A stretch of DNA of 64,000 bases from an uncultured Pelagibacteraceae bacterium (GCA_902623395.1 CACNTN010000004.1:50313-114312); one strand, 5' to 3'; shown: positions 1 through 8,948, numbered from the stretch's first letter. The notes: generated by a model from the letters alone, not told the origin. A program made the numbers and translations.

Positions 1-2462
1 TCATCACAACCTTTAGGTTTTTCTGGATGAGAGTAGTTTTCATTCATTGCAGTGATGTAGTAGAAGACATTCTCTTTCTTCTCATGCATTCTTCTTAAGC
101 CTTCTCTAAATATTGTTGCCATCTCATAAGCAAATGTTGGATCATAACTAATGCAGTTTGGAATATTTGATGCCAATAATTGGCTGTGCCCGTCCTGATG
201 TTGTAATCCTTCTCCAGCTAATGTGGTTCTTCCAGCTGTTGCTCCAATTAAGAACCCTCTAGCTTGGGAGTCACCAGCTGCCCATGCTAGATCCCCAACT
301 CTTTGGAATCCAAACATAGAATAAAAAATATAAACAGGTATCATTTCTATATCGTGATTAGTGTAAGCGGTTCCAGCTGCAATCCAGGATGACATCGCCC
401 CAGACTCATTGATACCCTCCTCTAATACTTGACCACTTTTATCTTCTCGATATGAACTTAATTGTTCGGAGTCCACTGGTTCGTATTTCTGTCCTTCATG
501 GGCATAAATACCAATTTTTTGAAAGAAACCCTCCATTCCAAAAGTTCTAGCTTCATCAGGAATGATTGGTACTAATCTTGAAGCAACGTTTTTATCTCTA
601 AGTAGCGCAGTCATCATTCTTACCAAAGCCATTGTTGTAGACATTTCTTTTTTGCCAGTTGATTTCATAAAAGCATCGAAAATATCTTTTGGAGGAGCTT
701 TAATTTGCTTAGCAAAAGATGATCTTTCTGGAATGAAACCTCCAAGTTTCATTCTCTTATCTTTTAAATATTTTATCTCTTCAGAATTTTCGCTCGGTTT
801 GTAATACTCTATATTTTTTACCTGTTTATCTGTTAACGGGACATTAAATCTATCTCTATAGTAAAGTAGATCCTCTTCATCTAATTTTTTTTGTTGATGG
901 GTTGTGTTTACACTTTCACCTGTTTTACCCATTCCATATCCTTTAATAGTTTTTGCCAAAATAACGGTAGGTGATCCAGTATGTTGAATTGCTGCTGCGT
1001 AAGCTGCGTAAACTTTGTGAGGATCGTGACCTCCTCTGTTTAGTCTCCAAATATCTTTATCTGTTAAAGAAGAAACAAGCTCAGTAAGTTCAGAGTATTT
1101 TCCAAAAAATTTTTCTCTAACATAAGAACCGCCTTTAGCTTTAAATGCTTGGTATTCCCCGTCTACACATTCATTCATTCTCTTTATAAGAAGACCTGTT
1201 TTATCTTTAGCCAATAATTGATCCCAATACGATCCCCAAATAACTTTTATTACATTCCAACCCGAACCTCTAAAGCTTCCCTCTAGTTCCTGAATAATTT
1301 TACCATTTCCTCGAACAGGACCGTCCAGTCTCTGTAAATTACAATTTACAACAAAAATTAAATTATCTAATTTTTCACGAGCGGCTAAACCAATTGCACC
1401 AAGGGACTCTGGCTCATCCATTTCACCATCACCCAGGAACACCCAAATTTTTCTACCTTCATCTTTAACTAATCCTCTATTAATTAAGTATTTTAAAAAT
1501 CTGGCTTGATAGATAGCCATGATAGGTCCAAGACCCATAGATACAGTTGGAAACTGCCAGAACTTTGGCATCAACCAAGGGTGAGGATATGAGGATAAAC
1601 CTCCGTTATTCACCTCTTGCCTAAAACCATCTAGTTGTTTTGAAGTAAGTCTTCCCTCTAAGAAAGCTCTTGCGTACATTCCTGGAGCCGAATGACCTTG
1701 AAAATAAATTAAATCTCCACCAAATTTATTGTTCTTTGCTCTCCAAAAATGATTCATTCCCACATCATAAAGAGTAGCCGCAGATGCAAATGTACCGATA
1801 TGACCACCTAGTTCAGGACTTTTTTTGTTAGCCTTTACAACCATAGCTGCCGCGTTCCACCTTACATATGCCCGTATTTTTTTTTCAATATTTTGATCAC
1901 CGGGTGACTTAATCTCAGCCTCTGGCGGAATAGTATTAATATAAGGAGTTGTTCTAGTATCTGGAAGAACAAGACCAGATTTATAAGCTTGATCGATAAC
2001 TTTATTTAATAAGTAACTTGCTCTCGAAGAACCATCATTTTCAATAACTGAATTTAAGGAGTCTATCCATTCGTTGGTTTCAACAGGATCTATATCATCT
2101 TTTGAGGCTGGTTCAGCAAAGACTTTCTTAACTTGTCTTACCTGATTTACCTCACCATTAGTTTTTGGTTTTTCTTGTGTTGGAACCTCTTTAATTATTT
2201 TCTTTTCTTTTGGAGCTAAGGCCGCTTGGCCATTTTCTATTGTTGCTAATATGCTTCCTTCAGAAACTTTATCTCCAATTTTAACTTTTAAATCTTTAAT
2301 TTCTCCAGCTGCAGGAGAAGGTATTTCCACACTTGACTTGTCACTTTCGATTGTAACTATGGGATCATTTTTATTTATGTGATCACCAGGCTTGACTAAA
2401 ACTTCTATTACCTCAACGTCTTTAAAATCACCTATATCTGGTACTGAAATATTCTGAGCCAT
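1..2462 (-). CDS. aceE: Pyruvate dehydrogenase E1 component (homodimeric type) with N-terminal lipoyl domain, C-terminus cut by window edge
   Basis: Thiamine-diphosphate-dependent E1 of the pyruvate dehydrogenase complex: decarboxylates pyruvate and passes the acetyl group to a lipoyl arm. Translated by hand from ATG at 2462. Residues 1-75 form a biotinyl/lipoyl domain with the lipoylation motif ESDKSSVE (Lys42). A Lys/Pro/Glu-rich linker follows to about 120, then an AceE-type E1 with the ThDP motif GDGEMDEPES and downstream NCNLQRLDGP. About 820 codons are present; AceE proteins are near 890 aa, so with the extra lipoyl domain roughly 130-150 residues lie beyond the left edge. The E. coli enzyme has no lipoyl domain of its own, and many alphaproteobacteria use an alpha/beta E1 instead, so this architecture is notable. 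Genes for E2 and E3 would lie outside the window. Confidence 0.95.
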   Translation of the reverse strand, partial: MAQNISVPDIGDFKDVEVIEVLVKPGDHINKNDPIVTIESDKSSVEIPSPAAGEIKDLKVKIGDKVSEGSILATIENGQAALAPKEKKIIKEVPTQEKPKTNGEVNQVRQVKKVFAEPASKDDIDPVETNEWIDSLNSVIENDGSSRASYLLNKVIDQAYKSGLVLPDTRTTPYINTIPPEAEIKSPGDQNIEKKIRAYVRWNAAAMVVKANKKSPELGGHIGTFASAATLYDVGMNHFWRAKNNKFGGDLIYFQGHSAPGMYARAFLEGRLTSKQLDGFRQEVNNGGLSSYPHPWLMPKFWQFPTVSMGLGPIMAIYQARFLKYLINRGLVKDEGRKIWVFLGDGEMDEPESLGAIGLAAREKLDNLIFVVNCNLQRLDGPVRGNGKIIQELEGSFRGSGWNVIKVIWGSYWDQLLAKDKTGLLIKRMNECVDGEYQAFKAKGGSYVREKFFGKYSELTELVSSLTDKDIWRLNRGGHDPHKVYAAYAAAIQHTGSPTVILAKTIKGYGMGKTGESVNTTHQQKKLDEEDLLYYRDRFNVPLTDKQVKNIEYYKPSENSEEIKYLKDKRMKLGGFIPERSSFAKQIKAPPKDIFDAFMKSTGKKEMSTTMALVRMMTALLRDKNVASRLVPIIPDEARTFGMEGFFQKIGIYAHEGQKYEPVDSEQLSSYREDKSGQVLEEGINESGAMSSWIAAGTAYTNHDIEMIPVYIFYSMFGFQRVGDLAWAAGDSQARGFLIGATAGRTTLAGEGLQHQDGHSQLLASNIPNCISYDPTFAYEMATIFREGLRRMHEKKENVFYYITAMNENYSHPEKPKGCD

Positions 2463-2731
2463 AATTAGCTATTATAAACTGGGTGGAACATAATAAAAAA
2501 TAAATAATTAATAAACATTAAAGAATAGGGCAAATAGTCGGATAAGATCAATTTTTGTCACATTTTCCGCTTTTTTTCGTCAATTAGTTTTATTCATATG
2601 TGACATGCGTTGGTTAATAAATTTTTTATTTAAAAAAAGACAGATTAAAACTAATAGAGCAGTTTTAGTTCAGAAAATTATTCTTAAAAAATATCTGTTA
2701 AGATAAAAAAATAAAAGCTAAGCTAGCTTTT
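2463..2731. promoter_or_regulatory. Divergent intergenic region with a spaced inverted repeat
   Basis: This 269-bp gap lies between the divergent aceE and acetoacetyl-CoA synthetase starts and must hold both promoters. It contains a 7-bp inverted repeat, GTCACAT at 2557-2563 and ATGTGAC at 2598-2604, separated by 34 bp. This could be paired operator half-sites or chance. A 33-codon open frame at 2605-2706 is not called. No confident -35/-10 pair was assigned. Confidence 0.3.
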
Positions 2732-4660
2732 ATGGAAAAATTTTTGTGGGAGCCCTCTAGAAATAAGAAAGAAGAGTCTCTTCTTGAAGATTTCTCAAAA
2801 TTTATAAATCATAAATCAAATTACAATTTTAAAACTTTGTGGAAATGGTCGGTAGATCATCCTGAAGAATTTTGGTCAAAGTTTTGGGACTATTCAAAGA
2901 TTATAGGAGACAAAGGAAAAGAAATAATTAAACTTAATAAAATATTTAATAAGACTAAATTTTTTCCAGACTCAAAATTAAATTATGCTGAAAATATTTT
3001 AAAAAAAAAGTCATTAGATGCTGCAATAAGTTTTTTATCAGAGAAAGGGTTTGAGGAAGAAATTTCTTGGGAACAACTTTACAATAAAGTATGTAAGTTT
3101 TCTAATTACTTAAAATCTATAGGTTTAAAAAAAGGAGACCGTGTAGCAGCTTATGTTCCAAACAAAATTGAGTCTATTATAAGTTTTTTAGCATGTGCAA
3201 AAAATGGAATTATCTGGTCATCATGTTCTCCAGACTTTGGAGTCCAAGGAGTTGTGGATAGATTCAAACAAATTCAACCTAGTATTTTAATTACTAGCGA
3301 TCACTATTTTTATAATGGCAAGAAAATAAATATTCTTGAAAAAATCGAGAATATCTTAAGGGAAATTCCTTCAATTAAAAAAACTTTAGTATTTGCGTAT
3401 AATAAACAAGAGCATGTGAATTTTCAAAATTATATAAACTTCGATGAAGTTTTAAATCAGACAGAAGCAGATGAAAGCTTTGAACGGTTTGAATTTAATC
3501 ATCCTATTTATATTTTATTTTCAAGCGGTACAACTGGAAAACCTAAATGTATAACACATGGAGCCGGAAATGTTTTAATTGAACATAACAAAGAATTTAT
3601 ACTTCATTGTGATATCAGAGATAATGAAAAATTATTTTACTATACTACTACAGGCTGGATGATGTGGAATTGGTTAGTTGGCGGATTAGCAACTGGCTCA
3701 TCTATATTTTTATTTGATGGTGCACCTGTTTATCCAAAAATAGATATCCTTTTAGAGTACTGTCAAAACAAAAAAATTAATCTTTTTGGAGTAAGCGCTA
3801 AATACATCGATCATTTAAAGAATGAAAAATATAGTAGTAAAAACCTAGATCTAAGCTCAATAAAAATAATAACTTCTACAGGCTCTCCCTTAGCTGAGGA
3901 AAGTTTCAAGTATGTATATGACAATATAAAAAAAGATGTTCATCTCGCGTCTATTGCTGGTGGAACAGATTTAGTTGGTTGTTTAGTTTTAGGGAACCTT
4001 TACTCAAATGTATACATGGGAGAAATACAAGGTCAGAGCTTAGGTATTGATGTTGATGTTTTTACGGATGAGGGAAAAAGCGTAAAAGACGGAGAGAAGG
4101 GTGAGTTAGTAGTTAAAAAACCTTTTCCATCTATGCCAATAAAATTTTGGGGAGATGATGATGGACAAAAATATCGTAAAGCTTATTTCAATAAATTTAA
4201 AAATATTTGGCATCATGGTGATTTCATTGAGCGAACTAAAAATAATGGTTTTATCATGAGAGGAAGATCTGACGCTACGTTAAATCCTGGAGGTGTAAGA
4301 ATAGGAACATCAGAAATTTACCAACAAGTTGAAGACATTGATTTTATCACTGAAGGGCTAGTAGTTGGGCAAGATTATAACGATGATGTAAGGATTGTCT
4401 TATTTATTACTACAAAAAACAATCAAGAGTTAGATGATGAAAAAATACAATCAATTAAATCAAGAATAAGAAAAAATTGTTCTCCAAAACATGTTCCTTC
4501 AATAATTATTAAAGTTCCAGAAATCCCTAGGACAAAAAGCGGTAAAATAGTTGAATTAGCGGTTAGAAAAATAATTCATGGAGAAACTATCAATAATAAA
4601 GAGGCAATAGCTAATCCCGAGACTTTAAAATATTTCGAGAATATTCCTCAGCTAAAATAA
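2732..4660 (+). CDS. aacS: Acetoacetyl-CoA synthetase (AMP-forming)
   Basis: Activates acetoacetate with ATP and CoA to acetoacetyl-CoA, which the thiolase encoded at 6444-7616 could cleave to two acetyl-CoA. The 642-aa length fits the family. Seen: an N-terminal cap typical of acetyl/acetoacetyl-CoA synthetases with FWSKFWDY near residue 47, the P-loop-like adenylation motif SSGTTGKPK at 264-272, the TTTGWMMWNW block near 307, the hinge region GRSDATLNPGG, and the C-terminal PRTKSGK whose last Lys is the catalytic lysine that is acetylated in related synthetases. The 3' end overlaps the convergent deacetylase gene by 13 bp. AacS is preferred over acetyl-CoA synthetase from overall resemblance; the substrate is inferred. 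Confidence 0.9.
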   Translation: MEKFLWEPSRNKKEESLLEDFSKFINHKSNYNFKTLWKWSVDHPEEFWSKFWDYSKIIGDKGKEIIKLNKIFNKTKFFPDSKLNYAENILKKKSLDAAISFLSEKGFEEEISWEQLYNKVCKFSNYLKSIGLKKGDRVAAYVPNKIESIISFLACAKNGIIWSSCSPDFGVQGVVDRFKQIQPSILITSDHYFYNGKKINILEKIENILREIPSIKKTLVFAYNKQEHVNFQNYINFDEVLNQTEADESFERFEFNHPIYILFSSGTTGKPKCITHGAGNVLIEHNKEFILHCDIRDNEKLFYYTTTGWMMWNWLVGGLATGSSIFLFDGAPVYPKIDILLEYCQNKKINLFGVSAKYIDHLKNEKYSSKNLDLSSIKIITSTGSPLAEESFKYVYDNIKKDVHLASIAGGTDLVGCLVLGNLYSNVYMGEIQGQSLGIDVDVFTDEGKSVKDGEKGELVVKKPFPSMPIKFWGDDDGQKYRKAYFNKFKNIWHHGDFIERTKNNGFIMRGRSDATLNPGGVRIGTSEIYQQVEDIDFITEGLVVGQDYNDDVRIVLFITTKNNQELDDEKIQSIKSRIRKNCSPKHVPSIIIKVPEIPRTKSGKIVELAVRKIIHGETINNKEAIANPETLKYFENIPQLK

Positions 4661-5544
4661 TTCGCACAATTTTTATGTAACATTGAGTGAAGTTCAATAA
4701 GTTTTTCAAAACTCTTATTATAACCTCCTCCTAAAACACCACATAATGAGGTATTTCTCGAGTGAAAATTTTCTATTACTATTTGATCTCTTTTATTAAT
4801 TCCTTCATCAGTAATTTTAAGTTTACCCAAACGATCCTCATAATGAATGTCAACTCCAGCCACATAAAATACAAAGTCATATTTATTTTTATTAAGCACT
4901 TTTAAATTTTTATTTAGAATATTTAAGTATTCTTCATCTTCCATATGATCTTTAAGCTCAATATCAATATCACTTTTTGATTTCTTAGCAGGATAATTAG
5001 AAGCACAGTGCATACTAAACGTTAAAACGTCTTTATCACTTTTGAATATTTCTGAATTTCCATTTCCTTGATGAACATCTAGGTCGATTATAAGTATTTT
5101 TTTTGCGTATCTTTTATTTTTCAAGTAGTTGGCCGCTACTGCCACATCATTAAAAACACAATAACCTGCTCCACAGTCAAAGGTAGCGTGATGACTACCT
5201 CCAGCAGTGTTACATGCAAGTTTTGTGTCTAATGCTAACTTACTTGCTAAAACAGTTCCACCAGTTGCAACAAACGATCTTCTAACAACGCTATCGTTAA
5301 TCGGAAACCCAATTTTTTTCTGAAGTTTTATATTCAAAGTTTTATTTTTTATATGATTTATATATTCTAATGAGTGAGACGTTTTCATTGTTTCGATTGA
5401 GCATTCTTTAGGTATATGAAATTTTTTTACCACACCTTCTTTCAAAAGATGATTAGCAAGTGCACCAAATTTTTTTATTGGAAATTTGTTATCATCATTT
5501 ATTTTCGCAACATAATCAGGATGATTTATCACAGGTAATTCCAT
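4648..5544 (-). CDS. Histone deacetylase family protein (AcuC/HDAC-like lysine deacetylase or acetylpolyamine amidohydrolase)
   Basis: A 298-aa zinc-dependent deacetylase of the arginase/HDAC fold. Visible catalytic features are the tandem histidines in GGSHHATFDCGAGYC (His118-His119), the zinc-site motif DLDVHQGNGN (154-163), the second zinc-site aspartate in AGVDIHYEDRLG and the glycine-rich GVLGGGYN near the C-terminus. It lies convergent to, and overlaps by 13 bp, an AMP-forming acyl-CoA synthetase. In Bacillus, AcuC deacetylates acetyl-CoA synthetase, so the neighbour is a plausible substrate; that is inference. Alternatives are deacetylation of polyamines or other small molecules. The start is ATG at 5544, 44 bp from the divergent gene at 5589. 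Confidence 0.85.
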   Translation of the reverse strand: MELPVINHPDYVAKINDDNKFPIKKFGALANHLLKEGVVKKFHIPKECSIETMKTSHSLEYINHIKNKTLNIKLQKKIGFPINDSVVRRSFVATGGTVLASKLALDTKLACNTAGGSHHATFDCGAGYCVFNDVAVAANYLKNKRYAKKILIIDLDVHQGNGNSEIFKSDKDVLTFSMHCASNYPAKKSKSDIDIELKDHMEDEEYLNILNKNLKVLNKNKYDFVFYVAGVDIHYEDRLGKLKITDEGINKRDQIVIENFHSRNTSLCGVLGGGYNKSFEKLIELHSMLHKNCANYFS

Positions 5545-5588
5545 AATTTTAACCTATACTGTAATATTATCTTTTTTAAAGAGGTCAA

Positions 5589-6134
5589 ATGGTGAAAAAA
5601 TATAGATGGAAATGTAGAGTTTTGTTAGTCAAAACTCCTGATTATAAAAATCTGAGGTATAAAAAAGTAAAAGATCTTTATCAAAAAGATATTAAGCATT
5701 TTCATAAAAGGATTATTAAATTAGTCTCTAAGAAGACTGGTAAAGATTTTTCAATTGAGCTCTTCGGCTTTGACGGCAAAAAAAAACAGACATTTAAAAA
5801 TTTTGATAGTCAAAAAATTTTTAAGACTATTGATCAAATGCCAATTTCTAAAATACTTCAAGATAAAAAAATTAAACCACTAAATTTATCTTTATTTTCT
5901 GATTATAATCCTAAAACAACTACTTTTGGTTTAGGGTTTAAGGACAAAGAAAAAGCCCTTCACACAGTTAAAGCCATAAAAAATAGAAATATAAAATATC
6001 AAGTAAATGTAATAGCGACTATGTTGGGAAGAGCAAAAAAACACCCGTACAAAACTAAAAACATGAAAGACGCGATAAAAGTTTTTAGTTTATGGATGAA
6101 AAACTACAAAAAAAATAAAGTAACTAAATTTTAA
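5589..6134 (+). CDS. DUF4174-like conserved protein
   Basis: A 181-aa basic protein of unknown function. The N-terminal ~95 residues resemble the DUF4174 pattern as I recall it: a WKCRVLLV strand start, a central HKRIIKLV, then ELFGFDGKKK followed by IDQMPIS, matching that family's GKDG and IDAMPM signature. The C-terminal half, with KTTTFGLGFKDKEKALHTV and YQVNVIATMLGRAKKHP, is strikingly well formed and probably a separate conserved module I cannot name. There is no signal peptide or membrane segment. The ATG at 5589 follows a GAGG ribosome-binding site at 5581-5584. The 3' end overlaps the opposite-strand small Cys-rich gene by 4 bp. Confidence 0.75.
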   Translation: MVKKYRWKCRVLLVKTPDYKNLRYKKVKDLYQKDIKHFHKRIIKLVSKKTGKDFSIELFGFDGKKKQTFKNFDSQKIFKTIDQMPISKILQDKKIKPLNLSLFSDYNPKTTTFGLGFKDKEKALHTVKAIKNRNIKYQVNVIATMLGRAKKHPYKTKNMKDAIKVFSLWMKNYKKNKVTKF

Positions 6135-6307
6135 GCAGTTTGTTCAAGGCAAACATCTTTAATAATAGGAACTGTTGTACAATCTAAGCACTTGTTCTCT
6201 TTTACCAAACAACCTTCACCTACAATTTTAATATCAACAACCCTGTCACATTGAGAGCATGTAACTGGTATTGTTAAACCACATTTTTTACAGCTATAAG
6301 TTTTCAT
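6131..6307 (-). CDS. Small cysteine-rich (zinc-ribbon-like) protein, 58 aa
   Basis: Translated by hand: ATG at 6307 to TAA at 6131, 58 aa. It holds eight cysteines, C6xxC9, C17xxC20, C33, C40xxC43 and C53, in a pattern expected for a zinc-ribbon or other metal-binding mini-protein. The beginning is MKTYSCKKCGL and there is no membrane segment. The gene stands alone on the minus strand, and its upstream region carries two Fur-box-like palindromes, one overlapping the probable -35 element, so iron- or manganese-responsive repression is likely. The family is not recognised. It could bind zinc, buffer iron or act as a small regulator; no function is assigned. Confidence 0.7.
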   Translation of the reverse strand: MKTYSCKKCGLTIPVTCSQCDRVVDIKIVGEGCLVKENKCLDCTTVPIIKDVCLEQTA

Positions 6308-6352
6308 AACTATAGCCTAAATAAAATTTATTGGAGTTCAACTAGTATGTTT

Positions 6353-6371
6353 AATAGTGAAAATCATTATC
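6353..6371. promoter_or_regulatory. Fur-box-like operator, promoter-proximal
   Basis: Compared by eye with the classical 19-bp Fur box, 16 of 19 positions match, including a perfect AATCATTATC half at 6362-6371. On the minus strand it overlaps a possible -35 TTGATA, which is followed 18 bp later by CATACT, upstream of the 58-aa Cys-rich gene starting at 6307. Binding here would block that promoter. No plus-strand gene follows until 9105, so the Cys-rich gene is the only plausible target. Confidence 0.55.
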
Positions 6372-6393
6372 AAAAAAAACTGAAGAAATTGCT

Positions 6394-6412
6394 TTTAATG
6401 ATAATCATTAGC
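6394..6412. promoter_or_regulatory. Fur-box-like operator, distal
   Basis: The core TAATGATAATCATTA (6396-6410) is a perfect 7-1-7 palindrome. Over 19 bp it matches the classical Fur box at 16 positions. It lies 41 bp, about four helical turns, from the proximal copy at 6353-6371, the arrangement expected of a tandem operator. It sits between the thiolase stop and the promoter of the 58-aa Cys-rich gene. Confidence 0.55.
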
Positions 6413-6443
6413 AAAGATATTTTAATTAAATTAATCAAAAAAA

Positions 6444-7616
6444 TTATCTTTCTACACACATAGCAATACCCATACCCCCGCCAATACAAAGTGTTGCTAA
6501 ACCTTTTTTAGCATTTCTTTTTATCATCTCATGTATGAGTGTTACAAGAATTCTGGTTCCAGATGCTCCAATAGGATGACCTAAAGCTATCGCACCACCA
6601 TTGACATTTACTTTTTCATTAGGAATTGAAAGTGTTTTTATTACAGCTATACTCTGTGCTGCAAAGGCTTCATTAATTTCAAATAAATCCACTTCATCAA
6701 TTCTCCATCCAGCTAAGTCTATTGCTTTCTTCACAGATGGAATTGGTCCTGTTCCCATTAACGCAGGATCCACACCACAACTTGCCCAAGACTTTACAGT
6801 AACTAACTTTTCTAAGCCTCTTTTTTCTGCTTCTAAACTACTCATTAATGTAACAGCTGCAGCTCCATCATTAATCCCTGAAGCATTTCCAGCAGTCACG
6901 GTACCATCTTTTTTGAATACAGGCTTTAATCTTGATAAAGCATCCAAATTAATACCCTCTCTTGGATGCTCATCTTTATAAAAATCTGTCTCTGCTTTTT
7001 TTGATTTGATTTTAAAATTGATTATTTCCTCTTCAAATTTATTTTCTTTTTGGGCCTTAAGTGCTTTTTCTTGAGATTTTAAAGAAAATTTATCCTGTTC
7101 ATCTCTTGTTACCTGAAATTTTTCTGCAACATTTTCTGCTGTTACACCCATGTGATAACCATGAAAAGCATCCCATAATCCATCTTTAATCATCGTATCT
7201 ATTAATTCTCCATCACCTAATTTTTTTCCATCTCTTAAATGAATAGCATGAGGTGCTAATGACATATTCTCTTGTCCTCCAGCAATTAATATTTTTGAGT
7301 TACCAGCTTTAATACTTTGGAATCCCGAAGCTATAGATCTTATTCCAGAGCCGCAGACTTGATTAACAATATATGCAGGAACTTCTTTAGGAACCCCAGC
7401 ATGTATAGCAGCTTGTCTAGCTGGGTTTTGACCCGATCCACCTGTTAAAACTTGACCCAATATTATTTCGTCAAGATCAGTCGGTTTTATATTAGATTTC
7501 TTAATTGATTCTGATATTACAGCAGAACCTAAATCTTCAGCTTTTACATTCTTTAAAGATTTTCCCAGCGTACCAACCGCTGTTCTTATTGCAGAAGTGA
7601 TGTATACATTGCTCAT
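6444..7616 (-). CDS. atoB/phaA: Acetyl-CoA C-acetyltransferase (thiolase II)
   Basis: Reversibly condenses two acetyl-CoA into acetoacetyl-CoA. The 390-aa length is standard. Catalytic residues are all visible: nucleophilic Cys88 in NQVCGSGIRS, His347 in GGAIALGHPIGASG, and Cys377 in CIGGGMG. With the acetoacetyl-CoA synthetase at 2732-4660 it would give a route from acetoacetate to acetyl-CoA. The gene lies downstream of the O-antigen ligase-like gene on the same strand with a 15-bp gap, but the two are functionally unrelated. atoB and phaA are paralogous labels that the sequence alone does not separate. Confidence 0.93.
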   Translation of the reverse strand: MSNVYITSAIRTAVGTLGKSLKNVKAEDLGSAVISESIKKSNIKPTDLDEIILGQVLTGGSGQNPARQAAIHAGVPKEVPAYIVNQVCGSGIRSIASGFQSIKAGNSKILIAGGQENMSLAPHAIHLRDGKKLGDGELIDTMIKDGLWDAFHGYHMGVTAENVAEKFQVTRDEQDKFSLKSQEKALKAQKENKFEEEIINFKIKSKKAETDFYKDEHPREGINLDALSRLKPVFKKDGTVTAGNASGINDGAAAVTLMSSLEAEKRGLEKLVTVKSWASCGVDPALMGTGPIPSVKKAIDLAGWRIDEVDLFEINEAFAAQSIAVIKTLSIPNEKVNVNGGAIALGHPIGASGTRILVTLIHEMIKRNAKKGLATLCIGGGMGIAMCVER

Positions 7617-7631
7617 TTTTTTAATGTATAA

Positions 7632-8948
7632 TTATTGATATTTATTTTCAATTGAATTTTCTTTTCTAATCATACCAATCAAAATTCCAATAATTAGAAA
7701 CAAATAAGTTGAATTACCAGTAGTAAAAAAGCTTCCTGTGCTTTTAATAGGAAAAATTTCAGCAATAAAAACAAATATAAAAGGGATAATTATTATATTA
7801 TTCTTAAATAACGATGTTGATATATATTTTTTGTAAAATGAATAATATAATATTATTAAAAATATAGTTGAAATAATAAAAAATCCTAAAATACCTGTCT
7901 CAGTCAAAATTTCTAAGTAGTAATTATGTGGATGCATATTACAAATAAAATCTTTATTTTTATCAATATTAGGTCTGTGATGACAATAAAATCTAAAATT
8001 TTTAATTCCACCACCTATAAATTTGTTCATTAACCAAGTGTCATAAAATGAAGAAAATTCTTTTAGATATTGGGGAGCGCTTTCATTAAAAAAATCTTTT
8101 TTAGCAACGTAAGTTGCAGTTTTTTTTATCTGATCAAAGAATCCCATGAAATTTACTCTAATAGGTTCGTTTGATTTGAATATAATCGTAAAAATAATAG
8201 AAAAAACAATTACAAAAGGTATTAAAAATTTTCGTGTTTGTTTGTTGAATAGAATTACTAAAAAAACAGTTAGCAAAAAAATAAGCGCAGGCATTCTATT
8301 ACCAGATAAAATTATACCTGAAAAAATAATTATAAATAAAGAGACAACTAAATATTTATTTAAATTTTTTGGAATTTTATTACTAAAATACAAAGGAATT
8401 AAAAAAAAAAGAAATAATGAGAATCTTTGAATAAATCCTCCGGCGATAAGTTCATCTCCGAAAGGTCCTGATAATTTTCTTCCTTGGGCAGTAAATCCAA
8501 ATATATCTTTGCCTGTGATAAACTGTAATATAATATCTAAAGATACAAATAAAACAGAAATAGAGCAAAAAATAAAAAAAAGTTTTAAATTAATTATATC
8601 CTTTTCAATTAAAAATCTAACAACTAAATAAAAGACTAAGTATTTTATAAAAAAAATTGATTTAAGAGGGGAAGCTAAATAGCTAATTATACCCTCTAAA
8701 TCAAAAAAGAAATAATTATAAAATCCTGTGAATAAAATAAAAATAAAAAAACAGATTATTAGTTTATCTAAAAAATGAAAATTTATTTTAAAAACTTTTC
8801 CTTTATAAAAGATAAATGATGTAACTATAAGCAGGATTAAATTAATATTAATTAACATATTTCCAGCGATAAAACTAAAAGGCATTATAGCTAATAAAAT
8901 ACTCAGCAAAGATGTCTTCGAAATATTAAAAGTTGAAAGTAAATGCAT
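7632..8948 (-). CDS. O-antigen ligase/polymerase-like membrane protein (Wzy_C/WaaL superfamily)
   Basis: A polytopic inner-membrane protein of about 438 aa with ten or more hydrophobic helices. The large periplasmic loop between about residues 260 and 350 ends in MHPHNYYLEILTETGILGF, the hallmark of the O-antigen ligase/polymerase family (HN...E..G..G). It would join or polymerise undecaprenyl-linked glycans at the periplasmic face. The ATG at 8948 (MHLLSTFN) is chosen over an in-frame TTG eight codons upstream. The glycan genes beyond the tRNA-Arg and the UppP gene at 13.2 kb fit the same pathway. Ligase and polymerase cannot be told apart here. Confidence 0.8.
   Translation of the reverse strand: MHLLSTFNISKTSLLSILLAIMPFSFIAGNMLININLILLIVTSFIFYKGKVFKINFHFLDKLIICFFIFILFTGFYNYFFFDLEGIISYLASPLKSIFFIKYLVFYLVVRFLIEKDIINLKLFFIFCSISVLFVSLDIILQFITGKDIFGFTAQGRKLSGPFGDELIAGGFIQRFSLFLFFLIPLYFSNKIPKNLNKYLVVSLFIIIFSGIILSGNRMPALIFLLTVFLVILFNKQTRKFLIPFVIVFSIIFTIIFKSNEPIRVNFMGFFDQIKKTATYVAKKDFFNESAPQYLKEFSSFYDTWLMNKFIGGGIKNFRFYCHHRPNIDKNKDFICNMHPHNYYLEILTETGILGFFIISTIFLIILYYSFYKKYISTSLFKNNIIIIPFIFVFIAEIFPIKSTGSFFTTGNSTYLFLIIGILIGMIRKENSIENKYQ

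Noticed and set aside
2605-2706. A 33-codon open frame (starting MRWLINFLFKKRQIK) just before the acetoacetyl-CoA synthetase gene
   Set aside because: No ribosome-binding site, low-complexity AT-rich sequence and no feature beyond chance in a promoter region.
6601-6981. A 126-codon plus-strand open frame opposite the thiolase gene
   Set aside because: It is the antisense shadow of a complete thiolase with intact catalytic residues.
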